From Methanomassiliicoccaceae archaeon (lineage in GTDB: Archaea > Thermoplasmatota > Thermoplasmata > Methanomassiliicoccales > Methanomethylophilaceae), in contig JAEEKU010000120.1 of the NCBI GenBank assembly GCA_016282555.1, forward strand, positions 1 through 11,156: 11,156 nt of DNA, read 5' to 3'. Positions 1-6,676 of the stretch are shown here, piece by piece; position 1 is the stretch's first letter, and every line of letters starts with the position of its first letter. A program made the position numbers and the translations under genes. The notes beneath the pieces are model-generated. The model was not told the origin of the DNA. It saw only the letters and a program-made list of their open reading frames with translations, and did not search any database.

Positions 1-684
1 ATGGCCGCCAAGTTCTCGACGATGAGGCTGGAGCTCGCGGTCATGGCGGTCACCGCGATCGCGATTCTCGCTCTGGCTATCGCGGGACATGCCGGCCTGG
101 TTATCGGCGCCGTTTTCGTCGTTTCCCTGTTTTTGTTCGTTTCGGTGATATATTACACCAAACGCAACGATAAAGAGGGGCAGGAAGCCTATTCTTCGGA
201 GGTCGAGGACGAGGAGACCAAAGGATATCCCGTTCTGATCATCATGGTGATCTCAGGACTGGTGCTTCTCTATTTCGGAGCCAGATTTTTCGTGGACGGG
301 GCGGTGGAGCTCGCATCGATACTGGGAATGTCCGAGCTGCTGATAGGGCTGATAGTCGTCGCGGTGGGAACTTCCCTTCCGGAGATCTGCATAAGCCTGA
401 TAGCGGCCCGCCGCGGAGAGAACGATCTCGCGGTCAGCAACATCGTGGGAAGCAACATCTTCAACGTCCTGTTCGTGCTGGGGATCGGATCCGTCATCGT
501 GGATATTCCGTTTCCGGAATCCGTTATATACTTCCATGCGCCGGTCATGCTGATTCTCACCGCGATCATGATCGCCTCGGTCAGATTCAAAAACAGCATC
601 TCCAGGCCGGTATCCGCTGTCTTCGCCGCGATCTATGTCGCATACGTCGCGATAATGATCCTGAATCCGTCGCTGACGCTGTGA
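1..684 (+). CDS. Sodium/calcium exchanger family (CaCA) antiporter, C-terminal part
   Basis: Integral membrane cation antiporter of the CaCA superfamily, which swaps Ca2+ for Na+ or H+ across the cytoplasmic membrane. Residues 123-161 form the alpha-2 repeat, with GTSLPE and the downstream GSNIFN motif that line the ion site. Hydrophobic segments lie at about 10-28, 31-51, 77-94, 110-135, 150-168, 175-193 and 203-222. An acidic, charged loop (about 53-75) fits the cytosolic loop between the two halves. Family members are about 310-340 residues and carry a matching alpha-1 repeat in the first half. That repeat is missing here, so the gene very probably starts upstream of the window and the ATG at base 1 is an internal methionine. 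The TGA stop at 682-684 runs into a hairpin terminator. The ion specificity cannot be told from this half. Confidence 0.88.
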   Translation: MAAKFSTMRLELAVMAVTAIAILALAIAGHAGLVIGAVFVVSLFLFVSVIYYTKRNDKEGQEAYSSEVEDEETKGYPVLIIMVISGLVLLYFGARFFVDGAVELASILGMSELLIGLIVVAVGTSLPEICISLIAARRGENDLAVSNIVGSNIFNVLFVLGIGSVIVDIPFPESVIYFHAPVMLILTAIMIASVRFKNSISRPVSAVFAAIYVAYVAIMILNPSLTL

Positions 685-732
685 AAACGATGTTCTTTTC
701 CGTGAACCGCTACTTTTTTACGGCATCGTTTT
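684..732 (+). terminator. Hairpin terminator after the exchanger gene
   Basis: A perfect 9-base inverted repeat, AAAACGATG (684-692) and CATCGTTTT (724-732), encloses a second stem, CCGT (700-703) with ACGG (720-723). A run of six T (713-718) lies in the loop, and a further T-rich stretch follows the stem. The left arm starts on the last base of the exchanger stop codon. It would separate the exchanger from the methylase gene starting at 752. Confidence 0.6.
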
Positions 733-751
733 ATTCTTTCGCGGGAAGGAA

Positions 752-1837
752 ATGATTCCGGGGAACCGCTGGACCGTCGAGCAGGCTTCTGTTGTCTGGG
801 GAATCTCCCCCGAAAAGGTGTCCGGATACTGCAGGAGGGGAAGCATCCCGGGCGCGGAGCCCGCGGACGGATCCTGGCTCATTCCCGCCGGCGCGGAAAA
901 GCCCCGCGATGCCGCATCCGGGCAGGCGAAGCCGTTCCTTAAATGGGCGGGAGGCAAGGGGCAGCTGCTGGATTCCATACGCCGCGCATACCCTCCGGGG
1001 CTGGGGAAGGACATCACGAAATACGCCGAGCCTTTCGTCGGCGGCGGAGCCGTGCTGTTCGATATTCTGAATACTTACGAGGGAATAGAAAAGGCCTATA
1101 TCAGCGACGTAAACTCGGAATTAATCTGCACTTATACAGCCGTGCGCGACAGAGCCGAGGAGCTGATATCCTTGCTCGGCGATTATCAGGAGCGCCATCT
1201 TTCTTTGGATGCGGACGGCAGGAAAAAATATTACGCCGGGAACCGCAGCAGGTACAACCGGCAGATACTGTCTCCGGATCCGGATCCTCTGGAGGTCGCG
1301 TCTCTGTTCATTTATCTTAATAAAACATGCTTCAACGGGCTGTACCGCGTGAATTCCGGAGGGCTGTTCAACGTTCCAGCAGGCAGGTATAAAAATCCGG
1401 TGATCTGCGATGCGGACAATATCCGCCGCGTTTCGGAAAAGCTTCAGAAAGTGACGATAGAAAACAAAAGATACGACGAATCCAGGGATTTCATAGACGG
1501 GAACACCTTCGTGTACTTCGATCCTCCTTATCGTCCTCTTACGGATTCGTCGAACTTCACGTCTTACACCGAATATTCTTTCGATGATGATGACCAGAGG
1601 GCTCTGGCCGGTTACGTCCGCGAATTATCCGATGCGGGAGCGAAAGTATCGGTCAGCAATTCCGATCCCAGAAATTCAGATCCGGACGACAGTTTTTTCG
1701 ATGATCTTTACAGTTTCGCTCACGTCCGCAGAGTGGCGGCCAACCGCATGATCAACTCCAAACCCGGCCGTCGTGGGAAAATAAGCGAGATTCTTGTGAC
1801 AAATTACGAGATCCCCGAAAACCCGCTCCGATGTTAA
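752..1837 (+). CDS. D12-class adenine-specific DNA methyltransferase (Dam/DpnM-like) with N-terminal helix-turn-helix
   Basis: Transfers a methyl group from S-adenosylmethionine to N6 of adenine in DNA. Motifs of the D12 (alpha) class appear in order: PFLKWAGGKGQ at 61-71 (motif X), AEPFVGGGAVLF at 92-103 (motif I, SAM binding), FNGLYRVN at 194-201, and the catalytic DPPY at 257-260 (motif IV). The first ~55 residues are an addition: WTVEQASVVWGIS, then RRGSIPGA and WLIPAGAEKPRD, which resemble the small excisionase/MerR-like helix-turn-helix found on other bacterial and archaeal proteins. With it the protein has 361 residues against about 270-300 for a plain Dam. The ATG follows a GGGAAGGA ribosome site (743-750). 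No restriction endonuclase is visible nearby, so it looks like an orphan methylase. The target is probably GATC by family analogy, but this is not proved. It ends 8 bases before the 3' end of a convergent tRNA gene. Confidence 0.92.
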   Translation: MIPGNRWTVEQASVVWGISPEKVSGYCRRGSIPGAEPADGSWLIPAGAEKPRDAASGQAKPFLKWAGGKGQLLDSIRRAYPPGLGKDITKYAEPFVGGGAVLFDILNTYEGIEKAYISDVNSELICTYTAVRDRAEELISLLGDYQERHLSLDADGRKKYYAGNRSRYNRQILSPDPDPLEVASLFIYLNKTCFNGLYRVNSGGLFNVPAGRYKNPVICDADNIRRVSEKLQKVTIENKRYDESRDFIDGNTFVYFDPPYRPLTDSSNFTSYTEYSFDDDDQRALAGYVRELSDAGAKVSVSNSDPRNSDPDDSFFDDLYSFAHVRRVAANRMINSKPGRRGKISEILVTNYEIPENPLRC

Positions 1838-1845
1838 AAAATGGG

Positions 1846-1929
1846 TGCAAGGGATGGGATTTGAACCCACGGACCACTAAGGACAAGGCCCTCAACCTTG
1901 CGTCGTTGGCCATGCTTGACTACCCTTGC
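1846..1929 (-). tRNA. tRNA-Leu, anticodon GAG
   Basis: Read on the minus strand, the acceptor stem GCAAGGG (1929-1923) pairs with CCCUUGC (1853-1847), with discriminator A at 1846. The anticodon stem CAAGG/CCTTG encloses loop TTGAGGG, giving anticodon GAG at 1893-1891 (reads CUC/CUU). The variable arm is long, as expected for a class II leucine tRNA, and the T arm GTGGG-TTCAAAT-CCCAT is intact. CCA is not encoded. Length 84 bases. Confidence 0.95.
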
Positions 1930-1951
1930 GTTGCAACCATCGTATAGGTGT

Positions 1952-1966
1952 CATATATTTAAAGTT
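1952..1966 (-). promoter_or_regulatory. Promoter of the tRNA-Leu gene (TATA box)
   Basis: On the minus strand the sequence TTTAAATATATG (1963-1952), preceded by AAC, has the form of an archaeal BRE plus TATA box. Its centre is about 28 bases before the first tRNA base, the usual distance. It begins inside the stop codon of the MtaA-like gene, so the two units are packed end to start. Confidence 0.65.
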
Positions 1967-3017
1967 AACTTTTACGGGACCATCCGCGTACCGCTTTTCC
2001 CATAGCCAGCACGTTCTCGTCCGGACTGGTGATCGGCGTCTCGCATCCGGGCGCGAGGATGAATCCTCCCCTGCCGTCCGCGGTTTCCAGCAGCTTTCTG
2101 CTTTCGGACATTACGGACTCCGGGGTGCCCATCATTATCTGGTTGACAGGATCGATATTACCCATCAGAGTGAATTTTCCTCTGGATTTGCGAAGAGCTT
2201 TTTCCGTATTCACCGCGTGATCGTAGCTCAGGCAGTCCGCTCCGATTTCCGGGAACTGCTCCATCGTATCGAGGGTGTTTCCGCAGATATGGACGAAAGC
2301 CGGAACCGTTTTGTCCATCGCCCTGACGTCTCTGACTACCTCCCTGATATACGGTTTGGAGTACTCGGAGAACATGTCCGGCGGTATGATATCCTCCGAA
2401 GACGTCGGGTCCGCCATCCACATGACCGTGGAGCCGGAATCGATCATGCATCTCTGCATCGAGGAAACCAGTCCGGATGCTTTCTTAGTAAGGGATTTGA
2501 CCAGATCCGGATCGGTGAACGTGGCCATAAGCATGTTCTCGACGCCCATGAGATATCCGGCGGTGGTGATAGGTCCCCATGAGAGTCCGCATATGTGGAG
2601 ATCCTCCGGGAGAATCTCAGCCGTCTTTCTGATGCTTTCGGTGAATACTCTGGTGTAATTCGGGCATGTTTTCGGATCGTAGGGATCGAACAGCTCCAGC
2701 TCTTCTATGTCTCCGGCCGTTTTTATTATGGATTTCGGGACGCGTCCGTAATCGTTTTCCGGAAAATCCACTTTCATTCCCAGATCCAGAAACGGAACCT
2801 GGGAATCCAGAATCGGCTTTACGAAATCGGACAGGGTTTTCAGCGAATAATCGACAGAAACTCTCGAAGATATTCCGGGATCCCATCTGGCCGCCTCCAC
2901 GGAATATCCCGCGCTGTGCGCCGCGGTCGCTAACGCGAAGTTATTGATCGGCACTCTTTCGCCGGTTTCGAAGTTTAAGGCGGCCTCTACGCAGCTCCTG
3001 TGTCCCGCATCTTCCAT
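1965..3017 (-). CDS. MtaA/MtbA-like methylcobamide:coenzyme M methyltransferase (uroporphyrinogen decarboxylase fold)
   Basis: Member of the UroD/MtaA/CmuA family. Characterised methanogen members move a methyl group from a methylated corrinoid protein to coenzyme M, making methyl-CoM in the cytoplasm. With the ATG at 3017 it has 350 residues, the normal family length. The zinc site is present: His243 and Cys245 in VHICGNT, and Cys325 in APGCETP. The segment GKFTLMGNIDP (281-291) is also typical of the family. A TTG at 3026 is an alternative start three codons upstream; neither has a clear ribosome site. It is the last gene of a three-gene operon, 34 bases after the dehydrogenase-like gene. 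No corrinoid protein or substrate-specific MtaB/MtbB/MttB partner is visible, so its methyl donor is unknown. It could be a paralogue with another cobamide or thiol substrate rather than the main methanogenic enzyme. Confidence 0.85.
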   Translation of the reverse strand: MEDAGHRSCVEAALNFETGERVPINNFALATAAHSAGYSVEAARWDPGISSRVSVDYSLKTLSDFVKPILDSQVPFLDLGMKVDFPENDYGRVPKSIIKTAGDIEELELFDPYDPKTCPNYTRVFTESIRKTAEILPEDLHICGLSWGPITTAGYLMGVENMLMATFTDPDLVKSLTKKASGLVSSMQRCMIDSGSTVMWMADPTSSEDIIPPDMFSEYSKPYIREVVRDVRAMDKTVPAFVHICGNTLDTMEQFPEIGADCLSYDHAVNTEKALRKSRGKFTLMGNIDPVNQIMMGTPESVMSESRKLLETADGRGGFILAPGCETPITSPDENVLAMGKAVRGWSRKS

Positions 3018-3051
3018 GAAAGGCAATGCATATCGGAATTGATAAGATTTC

Positions 3052-4041
3052 TTAAAGAAAGCCTCGGAGGCGCCGGATGATCCTGTCCGTAAACTCTTCC
3101 AAAGTCAGATTTCCGCCCGTATCCGGAGTTCTCTCTCCCGCACGGTAAGTTTTGCACAAAGCGTCGATAATGCTCTCGGACTCCTGAACGCGTCCGAGAT
3201 CGGACAGCGCTATGCATCCCCCGATGACAGCCGAGGTCGGATTCGCGTATTCCGGATCTTTGGCTCCGATCATTCCCGTTTCGGATAAAAACACGGAGTC
3301 TCCGAAATAAGTGTTGGGCGAAAGGTGGTTTCCGCCGGTGAGCCCGGCGAGAATGCCTCCCGCGGTTCTTCCGAAGAGATCCGCGCAGATGACCGTGCCG
3401 CGGCTGCGGGTTTTTCTCACCGCGAACGCGGCCCATCTTTCCGTTTCCTCTTCGCTCATATCGAAATAGCCGGTGCCGAAAACGTCCCTGAAGCATTCGG
3501 CGAACATGGCGCTGGACTCCGGGAAGACGGAGCTCGTGATGCATTCCACGTTTTTCCTGTGCTCCTTTTCGGAGCAGTTCATGGCGCGGATCATCATTCT
3601 GGTGTACGACGATTTTCTTACGTATTTGGTAAGAGTGAACCCGTCCAGCTCCTCGGTCTCCACGACGTCTCTGCCCGGGACGGGGCTGCAGAACCACAGC
3701 ATGGTGTCCACGTCCGGTTTTCCGAGATCATCTGCAAGAGTGCGGAAATGTTTGCACATGGCGTAAAGATCCATTTTCATCCTCAGGGTTACGATCGGAT
3801 CTTTGACTTTTCCCGCCGCGGAGGCGAGATCGATCGGGCCGCAGAGGATGGCCTGGCATTCCTCCGTGAGCCCGATGGTTTCGTGCGGAAGGAAAGAGCC
3901 CGTCTCCTCGTAAGCCGATCTGCCGACAGAGCCCTCGACGAATTCCAGGCCTTCCGAGCAGACGCTGATTATTTCGCGCACGGAACCGAGCACGGAGGGT
4001 CCCGCGCCGTCGCCCGGAAGAATAAGTATTCTGTCAGCCAT
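3052..4041 (-). CDS. Isocitrate/isopropylmalate dehydrogenase-like protein with degenerate metal site
   Basis: Belongs by fold to the decarboxylating beta-hydroxyacid dehydrogenases (LeuB/Icd). Visible landmarks are LPGDGAGPSV at 8-17, LRMKMDLYA at 87-95, Arg100, ADLFGRTAGGILAGLTGG at 220-237, YANPTSAVIGG at 265-275 and TPDTGG at 305-310. In active enzymes the third landmark reads (N)LFGDILSDEA, with two Mg-binding aspartates. Here these are Arg224 and Gly228, and the partner-subunit aspartate (VDA) is replaced near RWA (202-204). The usual HGSAPD cofactor loop is also altered (GMIGAKDPE, 256-264). It is cysteine-rich (11 Cys). The normal oxidative decarboxylation is therefore doubtful; it may bind a related acid or act structurally (inference). 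Start: ATG at 4041 after GGCGGGAAAGAG was chosen. A TTG at 4077 in the same frame would overlap the upstream gene. It follows deoxyhypusine synthase by 19 bases and precedes the MtaA-like gene. Confidence 0.75.
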   Translation of the reverse strand: MADRILILPGDGAGPSVLGSVREIISVCSEGLEFVEGSVGRSAYEETGSFLPHETIGLTEECQAILCGPIDLASAAGKVKDPIVTLRMKMDLYAMCKHFRTLADDLGKPDVDTMLWFCSPVPGRDVVETEELDGFTLTKYVRKSSYTRMMIRAMNCSEKEHRKNVECITSSVFPESSAMFAECFRDVFGTGYFDMSEEETERWAAFAVRKTRSRGTVICADLFGRTAGGILAGLTGGNHLSPNTYFGDSVFLSETGMIGAKDPEYANPTSAVIGGCIALSDLGRVQESESIIDALCKTYRAGERTPDTGGNLTLEEFTDRIIRRLRGFL

Positions 4042-4060
4042 CTCTTTCCCGCCTTCCCGC

Positions 4061-5008
4061 TCAGAGCAGTCTTTCAACGAGTCCCGCGTATATTAAGGGA
4101 AGCGTTATGGTCGCGTCGCCTTCGACGGTCATCTTCTTCGCGTCCGCTTTGACCTTTCCCCAGGAAACGGCCTCTCTGAGCCTGGCACCCGAGAGGGATC
4201 CGTCGTATTCCTCGGCGGTCGTCAGGTATACCGCGTAATCCAGTCCTCCGCGGAACTGGTTCCACCAGATCACGTGGTGCTTGGAGATTCCTCCTCCTAT
4301 CATAAGGGCACCGGTGGTTTCCGCATGGTTGGTCATTTCGGACAGAAGCTGCTCGTCGCCGAACAGATCGATCCTGAATTTCCTGTGCGTCTGGTAGTAC
4401 ATCCACAGCTGGCATCCGAAGGATCCGTCGGTGATTCCGGGTACCACGATCGGAATTTTGTTCTTCCAGCACTGGTACATCAGGGAATCCTCGCTGTTCA
4501 TTCTCTTTCCGACTTCCCAGATGATCTCATGGGTGGTCATGGAATCTTTTCCCTCGAAGATCTCGTCGAACATCGGGAGTATCTCTCCCTCGAGGACCTC
4601 TCCGTAGCATTCGTCCGGGACGAGAACGTTTCCCAGCCTGGAGATCGAGTATTCCTCCCTGAGTTTGGCGTCGTCCATCATGAAATCTCCTTTGAAGTAA
4701 TCCTCGTAAGTCCTGGAGATGTCGTGATCCAGAGTTCCGCAGGTCGTGATTATCAGATCCACCATATGGTTCTTCACCATATCCACGATGACGCCGTGGG
4801 TTCCGGTGGCGTTTATGCATGCCGGGAAGGAGAGAATCTTAAGGCATCCCTCTTTGCGGATCATCTTTTCGGCGATATCCGTGGCGTCGGCGAGTTTCTG
4901 GGCGGTGAATCCTCCCGCGCGGCCCATGGCCTTCAGAAGCTGATCGACCGTCATTCCCTTGGTCACCTTGATATCTTCTACAGGAATAAGCTCAAGTTCG
5001 CTGCTCAT
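4061..5008 (-). CDS. dys: Deoxyhypusine synthase
   Basis: NAD-dependent enzyme that transfers the 4-aminobutyl group of spermidine to a lysine of translation factor aIF5A, the first step of hypusine formation. The 315-residue protein carries the family pattern along its whole length: the NAD-binding region with TTCGTLDHD (about 88-96), RLGNVLVP, PGITDGSFG, GGGISKHH, DYAVYLTTAEEYDGSLSGAR, and the catalytic lysine Lys285 in AVSWGKV. No key residue appears lost. First gene of a minus-strand operon with the dehydrogenase-like and MtaA-like genes. The ATG at 5008 has a weak ribosome site (GGTAAGGT) just upstream. It shares an 86-base promoter region with the divergent MetV-like gene. A link between hypusine formation and the two downstream genes is not known to me. 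Confidence 0.95.
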   Translation of the reverse strand: MSSELELIPVEDIKVTKGMTVDQLLKAMGRAGGFTAQKLADATDIAEKMIRKEGCLKILSFPACINATGTHGVIVDMVKNHMVDLIITTCGTLDHDISRTYEDYFKGDFMMDDAKLREEYSISRLGNVLVPDECYGEVLEGEILPMFDEIFEGKDSMTTHEIIWEVGKRMNSEDSLMYQCWKNKIPIVVPGITDGSFGCQLWMYYQTHRKFRIDLFGDEQLLSEMTNHAETTGALMIGGGISKHHVIWWNQFRGGLDYAVYLTTAEEYDGSLSGARLREAVSWGKVKADAKKMTVEGDATITLPLIYAGLVERLL

Positions 5009-5039
5009 GATGTTACCTTACCGCCCGCAATAATCATTC

Positions 5040-5078
5040 AGTAAAAATACGTTGTGGGAAGCCGGAAATATTAATAAT
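5040..5078. promoter_or_regulatory. Divergent promoter region between dys operon and MetV-like gene
   Basis: The AT element at 5066-5078 (AAATATTAATAAT) contains the palindromic core ATTAAT. On the plus strand its centre is about 25 bases before the ATG at 5095, so that gene would be leaderless. On the minus strand a second candidate TATA, TATTTTTAC (5049-5041), lies about 37 bases before the dys ATG; the shared element is a further candidate. Transcription in both directions is likely to be started from this short region. Confidence 0.45.
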
Positions 5079-5094
5079 TCATATCCGGACGGCG

Positions 5095-5481
5095 ATGATG
5101 GTGATGCTTCCTCCGGATTCTCCGGAGTTTTTTCTCGGCGATCTCAAAGGAAAAGGGGTCTTTATATGGACGTGCAGCACGTGCGCGAGATTCTGCGGCG
5201 CGGGGGGAAGAGAGATCGCGGAGGAGACCGCGGATTACCTGGCCGGAAAGGGAGTGCGCGTCACGGGCGTCGGAGCGGTTTCCGCCGCCTGCTTCATGTC
5301 CAAGGCCGCCGGGACGTTGTCGGATCTGCCGGGAACCGACGTGATATTGGCTTTGTGCTGCAGCATAGGAGCGGACTGCGCGTCCAGGGCGTCCGGCATT
5401 CCGGTGCTGAATCCGGTCCGGACTCTCGGCACCGGGTATCTGGGAGAGGACGGAATCCCGCGTCTCTCTGCGTATAAGTAA
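5095..5481 (+). CDS. MetV-like cysteine-rich protein (C-terminal methylenetetrahydrofolate reductase domain type)
   Basis: The 128-residue protein has seven cysteines. The pattern CSTCARFCGAGG at 27-38 (C-x2-C-x3-C-x-GG), Cys66, and ALCCSIGADC at 86-95 match the layout of the MetV/MTHFR_C domain, a metal or Fe-S cluster protein that partners MetF in acetogens. MetV is normally about 200 residues, so this is a short version. No metF is in the window. It is transcribed divergently from the dys operon, whose last gene is also a one-carbon-type enzyme; this suggests a shared process (inference). Met codons at 5095, 5098 and 5104 are possible starts. The first was taken because the AT element at 5066-5078 lies about 25 bases upstream, and no clear ribosome site is seen. 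An electron-transfer or methyl-carrier partner role is possible but unproved. The family call rests on the cysteine spacing. Confidence 0.6.
   Translation: MMVMLPPDSPEFFLGDLKGKGVFIWTCSTCARFCGAGGREIAEETADYLAGKGVRVTGVGAVSAACFMSKAAGTLSDLPGTDVILALCCSIGADCASRASGIPVLNPVRTLGTGYLGEDGIPRLSAYK
5473..5480 (+). promoter_or_regulatory. Candidate TATA box for pyrophosphatase
   Basis: TATAAGTA overlaps the end of the MetV-like gene and lies about 40 bases before the pyrophosphatase ATG, so transcripts would start near 5500. A hairpin TACCGG-GTT-CCGGTA (5497-5511) falls at or just after that start point, directly before the ATG. Confidence 0.4.
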
Positions 5482-5516
5482 AATACCGAACAGGCGTACC
5501 GGGTTCCGGTATCGCT

Positions 5517-6047
5517 ATGATAATGCACGAGTTATCCAAAGACCGGGTCACTCCCGAAAAATTCACTGCCGTGATCGAGATTCCCAAGGGAAGCAAAGTC
5601 AAGTACGAGATCGACGAAGAGACCGGAATGCTCGCTCTGGACAGAATCCTCTCCACTTCCACCGAATATCCCTGGAACTACGGATTCATTCCCAGAACGT
5701 ACGCCTTCGACGGAGATCCCCTCGACGTTCTCCTCCTCTGCTCCGAGACTCTGCTCCCCAACTGTCTGGCCGACTGCAAGCCTATCGGGCTTCTCAAGAT
5801 GATCGACAGCGGGGATCAGGACGACAAGGTCATCGCCGTTCCCCTTAAAGACCGCCATTTCAAAGATTTCGACGACATCTCCCAGCTCCCTAAGCATCTC
5901 ACGGAGGAGATCAGGCATTTCTTCACCGTCTACAAAGCGCTCGAAGGGAAAGTCACCGAGGCTAAGGAAATGCTCGGGCCCGAGGCGGCCAGGGAAATGA
6001 TCTCCGTATGCGTGAAGAGATATTCCGAGAAATTCCCGGATATGTGA
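5517..6047 (+). CDS. ppa: Inorganic pyrophosphatase, family I
   Basis: Soluble Mg-dependent enzyme that splits pyrophosphate to two phosphates and so drives biosynthetic reactions forward. The 176 residues match the usual length of prokaryotic family I enzymes. Active-site signatures are all present: EIPKGSKVKYE (21-31), YPWNYGFIP (51-59), DGDPLDVL (65-72), and Asp97 and Asp102 in MIDSGDQDDKVIAVP (95-109). The ATG at 5517 is followed in frame by another at 5523; either could serve. It follows the MetV-like gene by 35 bases on the same strand, but a TATA-like box between them suggests its own promoter. Confidence 0.97.
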   Translation: MIMHELSKDRVTPEKFTAVIEIPKGSKVKYEIDEETGMLALDRILSTSTEYPWNYGFIPRTYAFDGDPLDVLLLCSETLLPNCLADCKPIGLLKMIDSGDQDDKVIAVPLKDRHFKDFDDISQLPKHLTEEIRHFFTVYKALEGKVTEAKEMLGPEAAREMISVCVKRYSEKFPDM

Positions 6048-6061
6048 TCCGTTCTTCATAG

Positions 6062-6070
6062 TTTAAATAT
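6062..6070 (+). promoter_or_regulatory. TATA box of the rpo7 operon
   Basis: TTTAAATAT, about 37 bases before the rpo7 ATG, is a good archaeal TATA box. A strong ribosome site, GGAGG (6091-6095), lies 7 bases before the ATG at 6103, so the leader would be very short. Confidence 0.55.
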
Positions 6071-6102
6071 GAAGTGCTCATAGCCGGACAGGAGGACTAG
6101 TT

Positions 6103-6675
6103 ATGTATACCATGATCAACGATGTGGAAAGGCTCATCTGTATCCCGCCTTCCGAACTGGGAGAGGATCTCGACAGCATTGTCGATAACCTGACTTGGGA
6201 GACCTACGGCGGGAGACTGGGCGAAGACAAGTCCTTTACGGTTCTGATCCAGAACGTCAGAAAAGTCGGTCCCGGCCGCATAGTGCACGGAAACGGAGGC
6301 GTGCACCAGGCCGTGAAATTCGATCAGCTCGTTTTCAAACCCGTGAACGACGAGGTTATCGAAGGAAACGTGGTGGAGATCGTAAAATTCGGAGCTTTCG
6401 TGAGATTCGGGCCTCTGGACGGGCTCCTTCACGTGAGCCAGGTCATGGACGACCGCGTGGACATCGACGAGGCCAACCAGCGTCTGGTAGGCAAGGAGTC
6501 CGGAAGGTATCTGGCCGTAGGGGACGTGGTCAGGGCCAGGATCGTCAGCGTGGATCTGAACGAGAAAAGTCCTCAAGACAGCAAGATCGGCCTTACGATG
6601 CGCCAGATCGGCCTGGGAAAACTCCAGTGGCTGGACGAGGACAACAAGAAAAAGAGTTCGAAAGAGGACGATTGA
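6103..6675 (+). CDS. rpo7: DNA-directed RNA polymerase subunit Rpo7 (RpoE')
   Basis: Archaeal counterpart of eukaryotic Rpb7. With Rpo4 it forms the stalk of RNA polymerase that helps open-complex formation and binds the emerging transcript. Residues 1-80 are the RNP-like N-terminal domain (IPPSELGE at 14-21, GPGRIVHGNGGVH at 56-68). Residues about 82-166 form an S1 RNA-binding domain with VEIVKFGAFVRFGPLDGLLH. The last 15 residues are a charged tail. The 190-residue length is normal. It is first in a tight cluster; spt4 starts one base after its stop. Confidence 0.96.
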   Translation: MYTMINDVERLICIPPSELGEDLDSIVDNLTWETYGGRLGEDKSFTVLIQNVRKVGPGRIVHGNGGVHQAVKFDQLVFKPVNDEVIEGNVVEIVKFGAFVRFGPLDGLLHVSQVMDDRVDIDEANQRLVGKESGRYLAVGDVVRARIVSVDLNEKSPQDSKIGLTMRQIGLGKLQWLDEDNKKKSSKEDD

Positions 6676-6676
6676 G

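Noticed and set aside
1838..1930. Integration site at the tRNA-Leu 3' end with the methylase as cargo
   Set aside because: No second copy of the tRNA 3' end, integrase or mobile gene is found in the window.
1926..2582. Long plus-strand frames opposite the minus-strand operon (1926-5044)
   Set aside because: They are antisense shadows of the three operon genes, which show full family motifs on the minus strand.
4042..4077. TTG at 4077 as start of the dehydrogenase-like gene
   Set aside because: It would overlap the deoxyhypusine synthase gene; the ATG at 4041 has a GGGAAAG ribosome site and gives the usual family N-terminus.
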